From contig NC_082424.1 of NCBI RefSeq assembly GCF_004011695.2, positions 806,001 to 870,000 on the forward strand: a DNA stretch of 64,000 nucleotides, given 5' to 3'. A model generated the notes under the pieces. It did no database searches and had not been told where the DNA came from. It saw only the letters and a list, made by a program, of their open reading frames with translations. Numbering within the stretch: position 1 is the first letter of the stretch; the number at the start of each line of letters is the position of its first letter. Shown one piece after another: positions 21,420-33,937 of the stretch. Position numbers and translations under genes: made by a program. Origin of the DNA: Ascochyta rabiei. Its lineage: Eukaryota; Ascomycota; Dothideomycetes; Pleosporales; Didymellaceae.

Positions 21420-24400
21420 CTACATGTGGGGAGGCTCCCATTGCTTTTCTGGGTAGCGCACGTGAAGAGCACGCATCCTGTTCCCATCTTGTCAACAGTG
21501 CTTGACGTGTGCCTGTCCCGTGCTGACCGCACTTGTCCCCGCCGGAAAAGCCCGATCGAGAAGACTGGCACTCGATAGCCGCGGCCAAATCTCCGACGCC
21601 GACGGTGGCTGGCTGTGAATGGCAAACTTGTGGAAAGCAAAGGCCTCGCTCGGATTCAGGCCTTCCCTACGTGGGAACCACGTCTGCAGACACGAGGACT
21701 TGCTACCGCACGTGCAACGTGGCCTGATGGCAGGATGAGTCCATCGCGCTGGATCAAGGCTCGAATCGCGTTGTTGAAGCGTACTGGAAGTCTTACCGTC
21801 GTCAAAGCGATCGACTCAGACCAAGGTTCCTGATCTGAATGGCGTTGGGCCTAGTCAGAACGTGGGCAGCGATCACGAGCCTCGGCACCTGAATCGGGAG
21901 TTTTGACCCTCGAGCTCGTGCTTGCCGTTGTGTTGTGCAACCCCCTTTCCATTCCATTCCATTGACTGCACACCCGAGGATGCAATGGTAGAAAGACATA
22001 AACGCAGATTGCGGAATCAGGCGGCCGAGAGTAGGGCTGCATGACCCGCAGGCGTATCCCTGTCGAGCACCCCAGATTGGGCCGAACTGAAAGAGCACTC
22101 CCGGGACTAACAGTACAGCCTCCCGTGCCTCAACCCCGTGCACGCACAACGTTCATGTTGACAGTGAATGCGGTGAAATCCCCCCTTGCCGTGAAATACA
22201 TGTGAGAACCTGGGGTGCTCGTGATCTGTTGAAGGATCGCGTCCAATGGAGTTGCCGCTGGTGTTGAGAGTCGCCATGACTGAGACATGCCAGCGAAGTC
22301 TGCCGTCACCACCCACGTCCACCCAGCCCTGTAGAAGTGGAGGGTGGGAGGCCTTGTAGACCTCGCTCATCACCTCCAACGAACCCACCGGCATTGCCAT
22401 CGCGATCTGCTTTCAGCCCCTTGAGATTAAGCATTGGATGGTGGATGCCACCGTCATACGCCATCTACGTCGTTGGTGGTAGTTGTATGATAGGATGTTT
22501 GGGTTCTTGTAGTCTGACGGATAGGCGTGCTTCCTATCGACTACTGCAGTTGACATCTTAGCCTCGGTAGATCGGTTTGTCTCGACCGCAAGCTGCCTGC
22601 TCGTGTCAGCATTGGTTGGCTCTGGGGGAGGATAGGGCTCGGGATGTGGGGCCTTCCTCGACCAACTGTGACTTTACCTCCTCTACGTCCGAATTCACTT
22701 CTCGAAATGCTCACCGTTCTCAAGCTCCGGCTACCGTTTGATAGGCGGGGCAGGTTAAGGAACCTGGGACGAAGCGACATGCTTCGTGAGGGGACAAGGA
22801 ACGAAGGACAGAGCTGAGGTCGACGCGCGTCAGGTTGATAGGGTCTGCCTTCCGGAACGGTGGTGTTGATGCACTCCATGTGGCTGGAAGATGCTCGCAG
22901 GCGGATGCAGGATAACAGTGACGACATGCTCGCCTCTGACAACGCAGCACGACAACGAGACTTGTCCCACGCACATTCCCTATCGAGCACTGGTGTTGTC
23001 GATGGGGGTAGGTCTACGAGAACATACCGCTATCAGGTGCTGCGGTCGACTACAGTGTTGCATCTAGATCTGCCTTCCGTCCAAGGATTGCAGGTGCGTG
23101 GGACGCCAGATTTGCATACAACAGTATTGACGAGAAGGAGCCTGTCACCACTGTGCACCTCGTAACCTATAAGGTGTGACAGCCAGAGCATGTGACGAAA
23201 GTCCCCCCACGAATTCAACGAATGGAAATTGCGGAGCCGCAAGGTGGAGTGACGGCAAGTCCATTGCGGTCACAGAAGGCTGGGTGAGAGCGTGTTACCA
23301 GACAACTGGCATGGAGTGCTATCTGAAGACTCCCGTGGTGGCGGAGCTTCCTTGCCTATGGGGCTGGAAGGGCGGCAAGCCAGAGGTTGAGCGTGTGTGG
23401 ACAAGTTCAGATGACCTTTCTGCAGGCGCTAAGCTGCCAGCGCATCAACAACCTGACCGACTGCGGTCGCGGGGTAGTGCAGCGGGTGCCTGTTAAGGCA
23501 GAGCCGCTCCTCTCTTTCCCATGGCGAGTGTTGTTTCAAGCTGCCGGCTGATCGATGGTGTTCGCGAGCGACAAGCGGGAGAGCCAATGGATTGGCAGTG
23601 GCATGCAGACATGATGAAAAAGGGTTGCGGCGTCGTAGCGTCAAAGGAGAGAAAACATGACGTGTAAAAGCTCCAAACAGCGCCTAGCTGCAACCGTCGC
23701 GGGCGGTCCATCAGGTGGCAACGAAAAGACGAAAGGTGCAGGCTTACGAAGCTCGAGGTAGCGTTGCGGTCTGCACCTGATTCCTAAGGCTGAAGTCGAG
23801 GCGCGAAAGCTGCGCACAACGTACGTGCCGAGAGCATCTCGTTTTGCATCTTGATCGCACAACGAGAGTCTCACGAGGCAGCGTCCTCGAGTACTGCACG
23901 CAGCGGCCCTCCCTGAGGTGAGCCCGCGGTTGTTGGCCGCTGCATCAGGTGCCAGGCACGCATCACTGGGAGTCACGGTGGACAGGAGGAAGGCGGCCCG
24001 CGGGAAGGCGGCCAAACAAAAGCCAGGGGCGTTCCTCGGTCGTCACCGGGCAAACTTCGCCATGTCTCAGCAAGTGCCGGGAATAGACACAGCTGCAACG
24101 AGAACCATGGCGGTGGGGAGTGCTAAGCGACTTCCGCCATTGGGCGGGGGTTCGTGCTGCACTTGATGTGTGCATAAGCGCTCGCTGGGCGCAACTCCCG
24201 GAATGATTCAGAAGAGCGGTAAGGAGCCTGCCAAACAGATCAAACGCTCGTATCAGGTGTGCATCTTGTTGAGTGCTGGCACCACAAGGGCTGCGAAAAC
24301 AGCATCAGCTAGGGGGTCCAGCATCTTCGCTCTTCTAGCCACCAAGCATCACAGGGTCGCAGTGTCGATGAAAACTTGGTTGGTCTTGTGAACAATTGCT

Positions 24401-24860
24401 TTTTCGATCAAGTACCTAACTAATTACCTGCTATCTCATGTGAGGTAACGCTGTAGCAGACCGACCGCGCAAGGTCGACATGTACCGGGGTATAATGGCT
24501 CTGTTAAGCCCAAATAGAAGTACAGTGCAGGTAAGAGTACAGACCAATGCACGAGCTGCCACCCTAGAAGGGCGAGCTCGTCCAGGCGCGAGCCGTGAGC
24601 CTTTTTAGAAGCCAGATGAACCGCCGTTGAGTCGGCTGAAGGGGAATCGAAGCCTCGCAGGGCGTACGTGATGCCTTCAAAGCATCAAAGATTTTGGGAG
24701 GTCATAACCCATCGTCACCGCCATGATGCTGGACGGGTGTAGAGAACCAGTAAAAAGTATATGAAAAAAAAAGCAAAAAAAAAAGCCACAACGCCCGGAG
24801 TCCAATACTCGCTTGTAAATGCCGCTAGAAGTGCAAATGTGGGAAAACAATCATGATCCA
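21420..24860. other. Intergenic, 3.4 kb, no supported gene
   Basis: Base composition is ordinary, but frames are short, overlap on both strands and show no domains. A-rich runs at 24760-24785 lie close to the end of the DUF3295 gene. Species-specific short genes or noncoding RNAs cannot be excluded by reading alone. Confidence 0.4.
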
Positions 24861-26580
24861 CTACCATCCTTTGGTATGGTAGCTACCAAGACCTTGGTCG
24901 AAATAGCTGTTGGGGTTTTTCGCACTCGTGTGCATGGGTTGAGCCTGAGCCATGGTGCTCATACCTTCGAGGTCGGTTGTAGTGGCAGCTCGTCTCACGG
25001 CTGCATTTGTTGTCGCGTTCTTCTGCTGCCGTTCCCAGAGCAGGTTCTGCCGGAGTGAGCCGCTGAGCTCGTTCTGGAGCATCAGACGGCGCGTGGTCCG
25101 GGGAGATAAGGCGGGTGGGTGTACATTCGAAGTCGTCATGATGATCGGCTTGGCTCGCGAGGTCTGTTGGCGCATCATTAAACCACTGTCTTCCTGGGGT
25201 GAGTTGCCAATCGAGGGCCCGTTCGGTGTTGTTGTGCGAGATCGACGGATGGGGGGAGGCTGCTGGCGCTGGGCTGCGTTTTGCATTGCCTGCGCACGGT
25301 CGCCTTCGTGCATCATCGTAGTGAGGAGGGAGCGGTGGGAGGTGAGGTTGGGCTTGGAGTCAACACGGGGAAACATGCTAGTGGCTTGCACGCTCGACTG
25401 GTGGCTCTCATCGGCCTCGTCGTCGTCGTCTTCCCAGTCGTCTCCCGAGTCTTCCTCTTCAATGGCGCTCTCATCTGGCTCGTCGCTGTCGCTTTCAATG
25501 GCACCTTCGCTCTCGGAGATGGCCTCTTGGTACTGGCGCAGGCTGATCTGGTTGGCAAAGGAGGTCGTCTTGCGCATTGGGCCAGCCTTGCGGAGATTGT
25601 CAGACAGAGCGCTGCGCTGTGCGAGGGAGTAGGCCTCTAGAGAGCTGCTGGCGTCCTCGTCAGACGAACCACCGAGCGTGAACATGGGCTGCTTCTTCTT
25701 CATTGGCTCTGCCCTGGAGGGAGGCGGCTTCACAATGAAGCTGGGCGTCTGCTTCAAGATGGGCGTGGGTGCAAGGTTGGTGCTGGAACGCATCGAGGTG
25801 GAGATGTGGCCAGGCTCGAAGCCGCGGACGACACTGTGCTGGCTCATGTCAGTCGAGGTGCTGGCTTCTGAGCCAGCAGCGCTCATATCGTCGCTGCCGC
25901 GAGCCGTGGCGAAGGTGGACGTGGAGAGCTCCGGTGCGCAACGGCGGGCAGCCAAGGGTGGCGAGGCCGAACGCGGGGCTACGGCGTCATCTGGTTGCGG
26001 TGCCTTGGTTGTGGGTGGGGCAAGCTGCGGGGGAAGCGGCGACAAGGGCTCGATGACCTTTTTCTCCTGTATCGAGTTGACGACCTTCTCCAAATCGGTG
26101 GGCGTCATGTGCTTGCCGCGGGCGTTGCTTGTGGCCGAGTCGTGGCGGCGCAGGTCTGGGCGTGAGGCTGATGAGTCGGAGCGGTGCTGGGATGTGGCGA
26201 CGGGGTCAATGGACATGGAGTCATCTGACGCAACGCTGGTTGACAGCTCTGGCACGTCGGTAGTGGTGCTGGCGCTGGCGGCGATTTCCTGGTCAAACGC
26301 CCACTGCGGCGACACAACGTGGTCTGGTTGACAGCAGAACGTCTCGCGCGCCCACAGCCGCCAGGCCATGTTCTCGTAGCGCTTTCCGTCCTCCATGGCA
26401 GGCGAGCATTTGGAAAAGACTGCAGCGGTCGTGTTAGCGGGGGCTGAGGGAGCAGACGCTTTCTCGACGACATCACTTACCACTCCACAGTCCGAAGAGG
26501 TTCTCTGGGTTGCGTGTCTCGATGGTGTGCATCGAGCCGTGCTCCACGCGCACAATGGGTAGTTCGGCTCTGAGTGGCAT
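24861..26580 (-). CDS. AreA-type GATA-like N-terminal domain / DUF3295 regulatory protein
   Basis: Exons 26481-26580 and 24861-26419 (61-base GTAAGT intron) give 552 residues starting MPLRAELPIV. The N-terminal segment NLFGLWS...KRYENMAWRLWARE matches the conserved LENLSWRLW-type core of the fungal AreA/GATA-like domain (DUF1752), and the intron falls inside it. The rest is Ser/Thr/Pro-rich and disordered, with an acidic block (EEEDSGDDWEDDDDEADES) around residues 360-390. It ends with the DUF3295-like tail containing ELSGSLRQNLLWERQQK and QGLGSYHTKGW. Relatives are nuclear or cytosolic regulators linked to nitrogen and TOR signalling, but a molecular function is not established by sequence. 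An upstream in-frame start at 26727 (84 residues before the intron) is possible but is low complexity. Confidence 0.8.
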
Positions 26581-26864
26581 CGCGAATGTGCGGCGGCCAC
26601 GGTGAGTCCGGGTGGGTATTGGAGAGGTTGATGTGTCGAAGCAGGGAGCGGGGAACAAGGCCTGTCGTGGTACGCTTGCGTCGGCGAGGGTGCGGGTGGG
26701 TGCGGGTGGGTGCGCTTGCGTCGTCAATCAGGTGGGCAGTTGCCGAACAGATGGAATGCCGGCGTCGTTACAGGCGTTGCGAATACATGTGGCTATGGAA
26801 GAGGAGGCTGTCGAGGGGGGAGGGGGGGTGTGGACTGCGGTGTTTGTTGAAGATGGAGTGGAAT

Positions 26865-27030
26865 GGGGTGGTGGTGGTGATGGTGGTGGTGCTGCTGATG
26901 GTGGTGGTGGTGGTGCTGCTGATGGTGGTGGTGGTGGTGGTACTGGTGGTACTGGTGGTGCTGCTGGTGCTGGTGCTGCTGGTGCTGGTGCTGATGCTGG
27001 TGCTGCTGGTGCTGCTGGTGCTGCTGGTGC
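26865..27030. repeat. GGT/GCT-rich imperfect trinucleotide tract upstream of the DUF3295 gene
   Basis: About 166 bases of mixed GGT, GCT and GAT triplets. It has no stop in several frames of both strands and therefore supports long false frames (plus 26612-27502 and minus 26728-27636). It lies about 285 bases upstream of the DUF3295 start, possibly in its promoter or leader. Confidence 0.9.
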
Positions 27031-30000
27031 AGTATGCAGGCAGTATGCGGGCAGGGTCGACAGGATGCGTGTATATGAGGGAAGCACAGGTGCGCCGAGG
27101 TGGGAGTGGATCTCTATGTATAAAGGCCAGGCCAGTGCGAAAGCTGCGCGGACAGGGATGTGCAGGAGTGACCACCGACACGGAAGGAGCGACCTGGACG
27201 CCCACACCTGGCCACACCCCCCCCTGCACTTCATCTTCGCCCCTAAACAGGCCCCTCGCAAGCCCTTCCGGAGACTCCCCGGCACTGCACGTCCACACGT
27301 CCTGGCCCTCCTGCCCTCCTGCCCTCCTGCCTTCCTGGCCTGTCCATGGCCTACTGACGGACGGCGGCCTATACACGGCCTACCGCTCACCGTCTGCCGT
27401 CTACCACGATTGACCATGCAAAGCTGTCGGCCGGCGTGTGCTGCCCACGACGCTCCAGGCCAGCGCGTCTCATGCTTGCAGCGTTGCGCTGAGATCCCAT
27501 GAGCCCCCCAGGACGCCTTCAGCGTTCGCTGTGCCACTACGTCCAATACGCTTTGGCCGAAAACATCAGTGCCCGCGTGGCCGCTGGGCTTGCTCCCCCA
27601 CGATGGCGCTGTGCAGGGGCGCTCTCTCGCGCGCATGGCACATGATTGCTACCTGGACTGTGCACGCAAGGTTCTTCTTCCAGAATCCCCGGCCAAAGTG
27701 GCTGACTCGCCGCTCCGGCGAGGCGCTGCAGCGCGCACAAGGAACAGAACAGTAGACCAGGCAATGGCAGTCCCCTCGTCCTCCCGCCTGCTCCCCATCC
27801 ACCTCGACGCAACGCTCTGCAGCAGCTCGACTCGTCAGACACAATCTGCCTAGACAGCCACCCCTCGCCGCTGGCTTCTCTGCACGCTGTCTTGACCCTC
27901 GCCTGCGCTGGCGCAACCAACGGCGCTAACTGCACGGCCCACGGTAAACTATGCCTCAATCTTACAATACGCCCGACTCAGCCGTATTGAAACCACATCT
28001 CCAGCATGTGATCATTTTCTTTCGCCTTGTTGCGGAAGTGAGCCCACAAAGTTTCTTTTCCCTCTCGTTGCTTTGCGGATCGCCCCCCCCCCCCCCGCTT
28101 GCGTCTAGCCCTCCGAGGTCGATGCTCTTGTCCCAGCAACCTGCAACGAGTGCCGACGATGCGCTGAAATTGCCCGGATGCTACTCGGGCCTCTATTGCA
28201 TTCACCGTCATGTCAGGCTTCTCTTCTCAGAACATGAAGCAGGCCGGAAACGGAGCAGGCAGCCTCACTTCCCCGTGCTTGTTCATCTCCACCCGTCTCT
28301 CCGCACTAGAGCGGGCATCACGAGGGATTTGACTCTTTCTGCTATCGGTCAAGATCCTCTCGAGGTGCTGTTCCGGGACAGCTCTCTACGCCTTCATCTC
28401 GAGTGGGTCCAAACCAGCAGCTCACTTGCCACTGCTCACGAGGTATCACCACGGTGCGTGTAGCTTTTGCGCGTCACCGTTCGCTGAATCTCGTTGCGCG
28501 CAGGTCCGTCCCTGGCACGTCCAGCACGAGACCCCCGTCTAGAGCGTATAACGGCTGGACGTGCAAGTCTCTACTCTTGCAGCACGGAGACCCCTACCTC
28601 TTCAAGCATCGAGGTTGGGATAGTAAGATGTACCCCACTTAAAGTGCCTTCCGTGCCCCCAGCGCCGTCTTTGAGCAACTGCGAAAGTGCGGCTACAAGG
28701 TAAACTCTCACGGTCATCTGGAATGTCTCGTCGAATCACAACGGCCGCACAAAGTATCATGTGCAACGCTCCCGTACCGCTACATGCAGCATAATTCTTG
28801 TTTCATGAGCTGTACAGCAACACGACTCATCTGGGTAATTGCGTGGCACCTTACAACGGAAGAGCTACACTTCAACCATGGCTTTTGATATATCGCTACC
28901 GCAACAAGGGTTTGTTCCTGAACACCACGCCTCTCGGCAGGTCCATCAGCCGCCCTGAGCGTATAACGAGCACACTTCTCGTCGCCTTGAAGGGCCGCAC
29001 ACAGGCCCGCACGTGAATCTCTTGCGCTTGATAGCGCTTCTTTGCTCTCGCCAGGAACCATGAGCAACACGGCGGTTCGTTGACCCGTCTTTCCGTTCGG
29101 GCCGTTGTATCTCAAGGGTGTACCGATCCCCAAGCAGTCCCCAAGGGCGAAATAGCAACGACTGAATCACCGAAGCCCCTTGCTGACCGTCAGATTCACG
29201 TGAACCGCGTGATGTCGACTGCTTACAGTCAGTACGTAATCTGTAGCAACCGATTGTGCGACTACCAATAATGGATTTCCGTCAAACACAATAGCGACAA
29301 CACTGACACAATGAAAACCGGGTGCTGTAACAGCTTCCCCGGACCCACAACATGACGCGCGCTCGTTTCGTTTACCCCAGGACCAATCGTCAGATAATTC
29401 TGCGGCCATTGGCCTTTGTTTGGCTTGTCGAGACGGAAGGCAAAAACAGGATGAACCAAGTCGCCCAGTGTCCATGTATGCCATCCTCGATTCTGAAGAC
29501 TCAGTCCGACCTGTCTTGGCTAACGGATGTAACACACAGGTACGATAGGAATGCAACACACGACATTCTACGACCCGCACTCGGCCGTGACTTTATATAT
29601 CCTTTGCGTGTCTTTTTCCTACAGAGCATTAACGAGGCGTTGTTGGCTAGGAGGAGGAGGAGGAGTGAACAATGTCCACTCTTCCAAATTGCAACGACAT
29701 TCGTCGTCAACAAGCCGCAACATGATACCAGCGTTCCGAGCGTGAGCAAGTAATGTATTGCTGTATACAAACATCTCGCCAACCGGACGACACGAGCACG
29801 GTACACGATTGCATCCAAGATGGCGGCATGACGGTGCCACATTCCCGGACTCTTGGCTGGAGTAAAAGGCCCGGCAGCCTGGTGCAAGCGGCTACCTAAT
29901 CTCAATCCGTGCAACTCGCGTGGCTGATGGCCACCAATCCCGCGAGGATGAAGCCGGTGGTTGTTGCTCATTGCAGTGTTATGTTTCAAGGCATCTTAAT

Positions 30001-33000
30001 GTGTTACTAAACGAGTAGGAACAGTCCAAGTCTTGCCCATCTTTCTTCTTTGGCAGGTCAGCTTGCATAGCGCGACGCAGGGTAGCCTTGGTTGCGCCAC
30101 GCACCGTGAATCCCGTGCTGCACTCGATCAACCACAGCCCACAACGTGCTTACCCCTCGAACAAGAGGCCGTCCATTCGCAAATCGCAACAATGTTAGCA
30201 ATTCGATCGGCATCTCGAGACACAGTGGACCGTGGTCTCGACTGACCATTGCGGTCTCCCGTAATTGATTTTGGGCCGCAAAGGACGCGCTCGAACATGG
30301 CCTCCTGAACAAGTTGTTCACGATCCCCACCCACGTCCTTAGCGCACGGGGGGAAGTGAACGCTAGCGCCCGCTCCATGATTCGGCTTGCGCGAATTACA
30401 GGACAGCTAAACGTATCATGTCGGATGGTGCTGCGACGATACAGGTCCGTCGGTGCGCTGAGCGATACGGGGGCTACCATTCTCTTCCGGCGATTCGGGC
30501 GGTCTCGTCGCACCAGTTGGGCTGCATGTGTACCTACTTTGTCTCCGAGGTTGCAAAGACGGTTCCTGGGTCACAAGCGGACTAAAAGACTTCACCGGAG
30601 AATAGCACAACGCCCATTCCCTCCGATGACTCGATGCACAGCCAGACGCACGCCATCGCATTGGGCAGCAACCCCCAATCTCCTCGTCTCAGGCAGAAGT
30701 AAAATGTGTCACAGGTGGCAGGAGGGCGGGCCGTGCCAAACGGTTGAAACTGTCTAAACCCACGCAGACCCGCGAGCGTCAAGGCAACGCTTCGAGGTTC
30801 GTGGGACCCCAGGCAGATTTGCAGTTCACATGGACAAGCCCCAACTTGGCAGCTGGTGTGGTTGCATGCTTTCCCCACGTGCTTATCGGATCAACATGGG
30901 TGGCTTCGCTACTACCTACTATGTACCCACTAGTCTTCCGATATCACTCATCTGCATACTCGAGACTGCACAAGTACAACGGTAACGTATTTGCCTTGCT
31001 CTACCTGCATGCCCGTCCTCATTCACATGAAGCGTTCTACACGGTACCCCGCCGGAAGTACCGTCGTAGAAGGTGTCCAAGCGGTGTTTTGCCGTTCGGT
31101 GTTTCGCCGTTCGGTGTTTCGCCGTTCGGTGTTTTGCCCTGTGGGGCCTCTGCGAGTTCTTCCGCCAACGATGAAGCTTTTTGACCTTCCTGCCATGGAA
31201 TGCCATGCGCCACGATAAGATCCTGTCAGGTTTCTTTGCGAAAGCCTCAGCTTATTGTTTGTGGTTTGGTTCTAGAAGCGTTGGTGATGGGCGGCGGATG
31301 GCTTCCCTCTTCGGCGCTCCGCCCCCGTCAAGTCTTTCTCTTGGTGCCCGTCCCGCAGACTGTTTTGTAAATTTCTGGACATGAGCTGAGGGTTATAAAG
31401 CCGATCGTTCTAGCTCGGGGCTGCATAGCAGGATTTACGAGGGTCCTGCGGTGCTGTTCATGGGCTGGTGGCACTGCGCGCTGACTTTATCAGTCACCTG
31501 TTGTTTGTGTGCAACTCGAGTGTCTTTAAATACGCAGTCTTTGGTGAGATTCGCTGCCAACAAGTGAACAAGATCTAAGTAGCTATAATGTCCACTCAGG
31601 TAAAGATGACAGTACGCGGTGTGATGCTGACCATCCTTCCAAGCTGATTGCAGACTCTAGGTCTTACACGTGCAGTTGCTGTTGGAACGATCAACATGCT
31701 GTCTACCTAGGCATGCTCGAGTAACATCCAAAGCTTCGGCCAATTCAGCGCAATCCGCCCTCAGGCCTCACCGCCATCGACGGCTCAATTCGAGATGGGC
31801 AATACCATAACAAGCCCTTGATATACCCAAAGCCACAGAACAGGGCATGCACCTTTAACCCTCTTCGATTCACGACCTGCACACGCCTTGACCGCAAACC
31901 GAAGACTACCATCTCGGACCGCAGCCATCTATACTGACGTTGCCGGCCCGAGTTCTACCAGGACAGGATTTCGGAGCGGCGTGTACCAGTTTAGGATGAT
32001 TGCGACCCCAGTAAGCCACGGTGGACACACACCTTCCTCTCGAACCCCCAAAATCCCACGCGGCTGGTAAATACCGGCCAACGGCTCAGACGCTACCAAG
32101 TGCGAGCACGAGCGTAATGAGGAAATGGATGCTTTTGGGCGATCATGCACACCGCTTGTATCACCTGGTAGGGTAATGAGGAGCGCGGTTCGGTGCAACG
32201 GCCCAGTCGATACCGCTGTACGCTGATGAGGAAGCCACGTAGGATGTCTTGGAGCAGCATGCGCCGAGGCGACACGTTTTCTGTTACCCCAGGATTTCAC
32301 GTGTCTACAGTTCTCTTCGATGGAGGGGATGGTTCATGTGCGGTCCTAACCAGCTAGCTAGTCATTGTTTGCGCGCTTGATCAGACGCGGGCTGACATCA
32401 GCTGGGTCAACGGTGAGGGCCGGAGCGAAGCGGACGCCTGTCAGCTCTACCACACGCCTGTTCCGGAGCTGCGACAGGGCTCGTGACAATGTCTGTGAGA
32501 TGCACCGGTGTCAACCCGTGTCAGCCTCGGATTCGTGTCACGGTGGCCAACAAGTCTATGACTTTGAGATTGCTATTCTCAGTCACTTCAGCGTCGGATC
32601 GGAGTCGCTGTCTCGCATCAAGGGCATCTCGAACGGCTCCTCGTTTCTGGAACACGCAGGTGCATGGTCGCGTGCGTGTCTGACTGTTTGGGGTACGCTT
32701 GTGTATTCTAACGATCCTAGGTGCTGCGTATGAGTTCATCGTAGGGTGAAGAATCGATTCATCATGTATGAGGAATGGTAAGGTCCAATCCAGCTGTCAC
32801 GTTCAATGGCACGATATCAAAACTTCCATGTGTATGCATCAATCGCTCTGAACGTACAGTTTGAGCAGTACACTGCTCCAAGGGGCGCATGCTCCTGTTG
32901 AACGTCATTGTTGTAACGCACGCCGGTCGACAACCGTCCTCACAGCCATGGTTCCCCTCCACGCGGCCAATGCTTATTCAACATCACATCATGCACGAGA

Positions 33001-33937
33001 ATTCTGGATCGATATCCACACTCTGCCTGCATCCCAAACCACAAGACGGCTGCTCCCACCACGTCACTCTAGCAGTGATGCACTAGAAGCCGCAGATCGA
33101 GTCCAGTACGTGTAAGCACATGTCGACGAGACAGACAGTCTACAACATCGACCGATGACCATTTCACATGCTTTGCACATGCTCAGTATCGAGGCGTGGC
33201 ATGATCCTCGGCCTACCTTTTGGAAGGGAGAGCGCACAATTTCCTGCTCCCAGCAACATCTACTCTCCCTTGCGCTCTGATTCGACTTGCGTTGATGCTG
33301 TTTTGAATCTGCAAGTGTAGCAGTGCCATGCTGCGAGGTGGGAGTCGAGCATGTATTCCACCATAATGCACCTAGCTCGTCATCGTGTTTCGAATGCTGG
33401 AAGGGTGGAGTGGCTGTCATGTGGATTCCAAGAGCGTTTTCTGGAATCCAATTCGGAGTGCAATGTAAAAACATTTTGAATAGCCAACTCTGGACTTGAG
33501 TAACGCATGTTCATTTGTAGCCGCTTGGCTTGCCTGTAGATGAGTACAAGGTGAGTACGAGGTGAGTACGGCTCATAGCAACGGCATACCCTCGAGTGTG
33601 ATGGCTTGTCTCATTGGCTTCAAGACGTTGCTATCGATGGCGACTCTCCTTTGCCGGGCAAAATCTCCAGCATGTCACGCACATTGAATTTGAAACCGTA
33701 AAAGATTGTTCGTTGTGTTGTTTACTTCTTTCATTCCTTCGTCTAGATGGTATCGTATCGCTAGGCTTGCAGGTGATCGTCACATCGTGCCATCTCTGAT
33801 CCACGTACCTCAACCCACCCTTGCCGCGGCGTGAGGCTCTTGGGCTGTTCAAGGCCTGTGACGTTGTGGTCGGTTACGAAGCGATATATTCGCGTGTAAC
33901 GCCAGTCGACCTTGAAGGTCGTACCATGTCGACGAGC
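27031..33937. other. 6.9-kb gene desert
   Basis: No frame here shows a recognisable domain, a signal peptide with downstream sequence, or a splice-consistent multi-exon model. Frames of 130-170 codons (27951-28463 plus, 29501-29989 minus, 30314-30757 plus, 32365-32733 plus) look like chance. A 14-base poly-C run lies at 28083-28096. The base composition is ordinary, so it is not RIP-mutated repeat DNA. It may hold fast-evolving genes or noncoding RNAs that I cannot see. Confidence 0.4.
31082..31141. repeat. Four 15-base tandem repeats
   Basis: Four consecutive copies of a unit based on CGGTGTTTCGCCGTT, with T/C variation in the middle and a diverged last copy. A short minisatellite in the gene-poor region. 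Confidence 0.9.

Noticed and set aside
26612..27636. Roughly 300-codon frames on both strands around the GGT/GCT tract
   Set aside because: Kept open by the low-complexity tract; no domain on either strand and mutual overlap.
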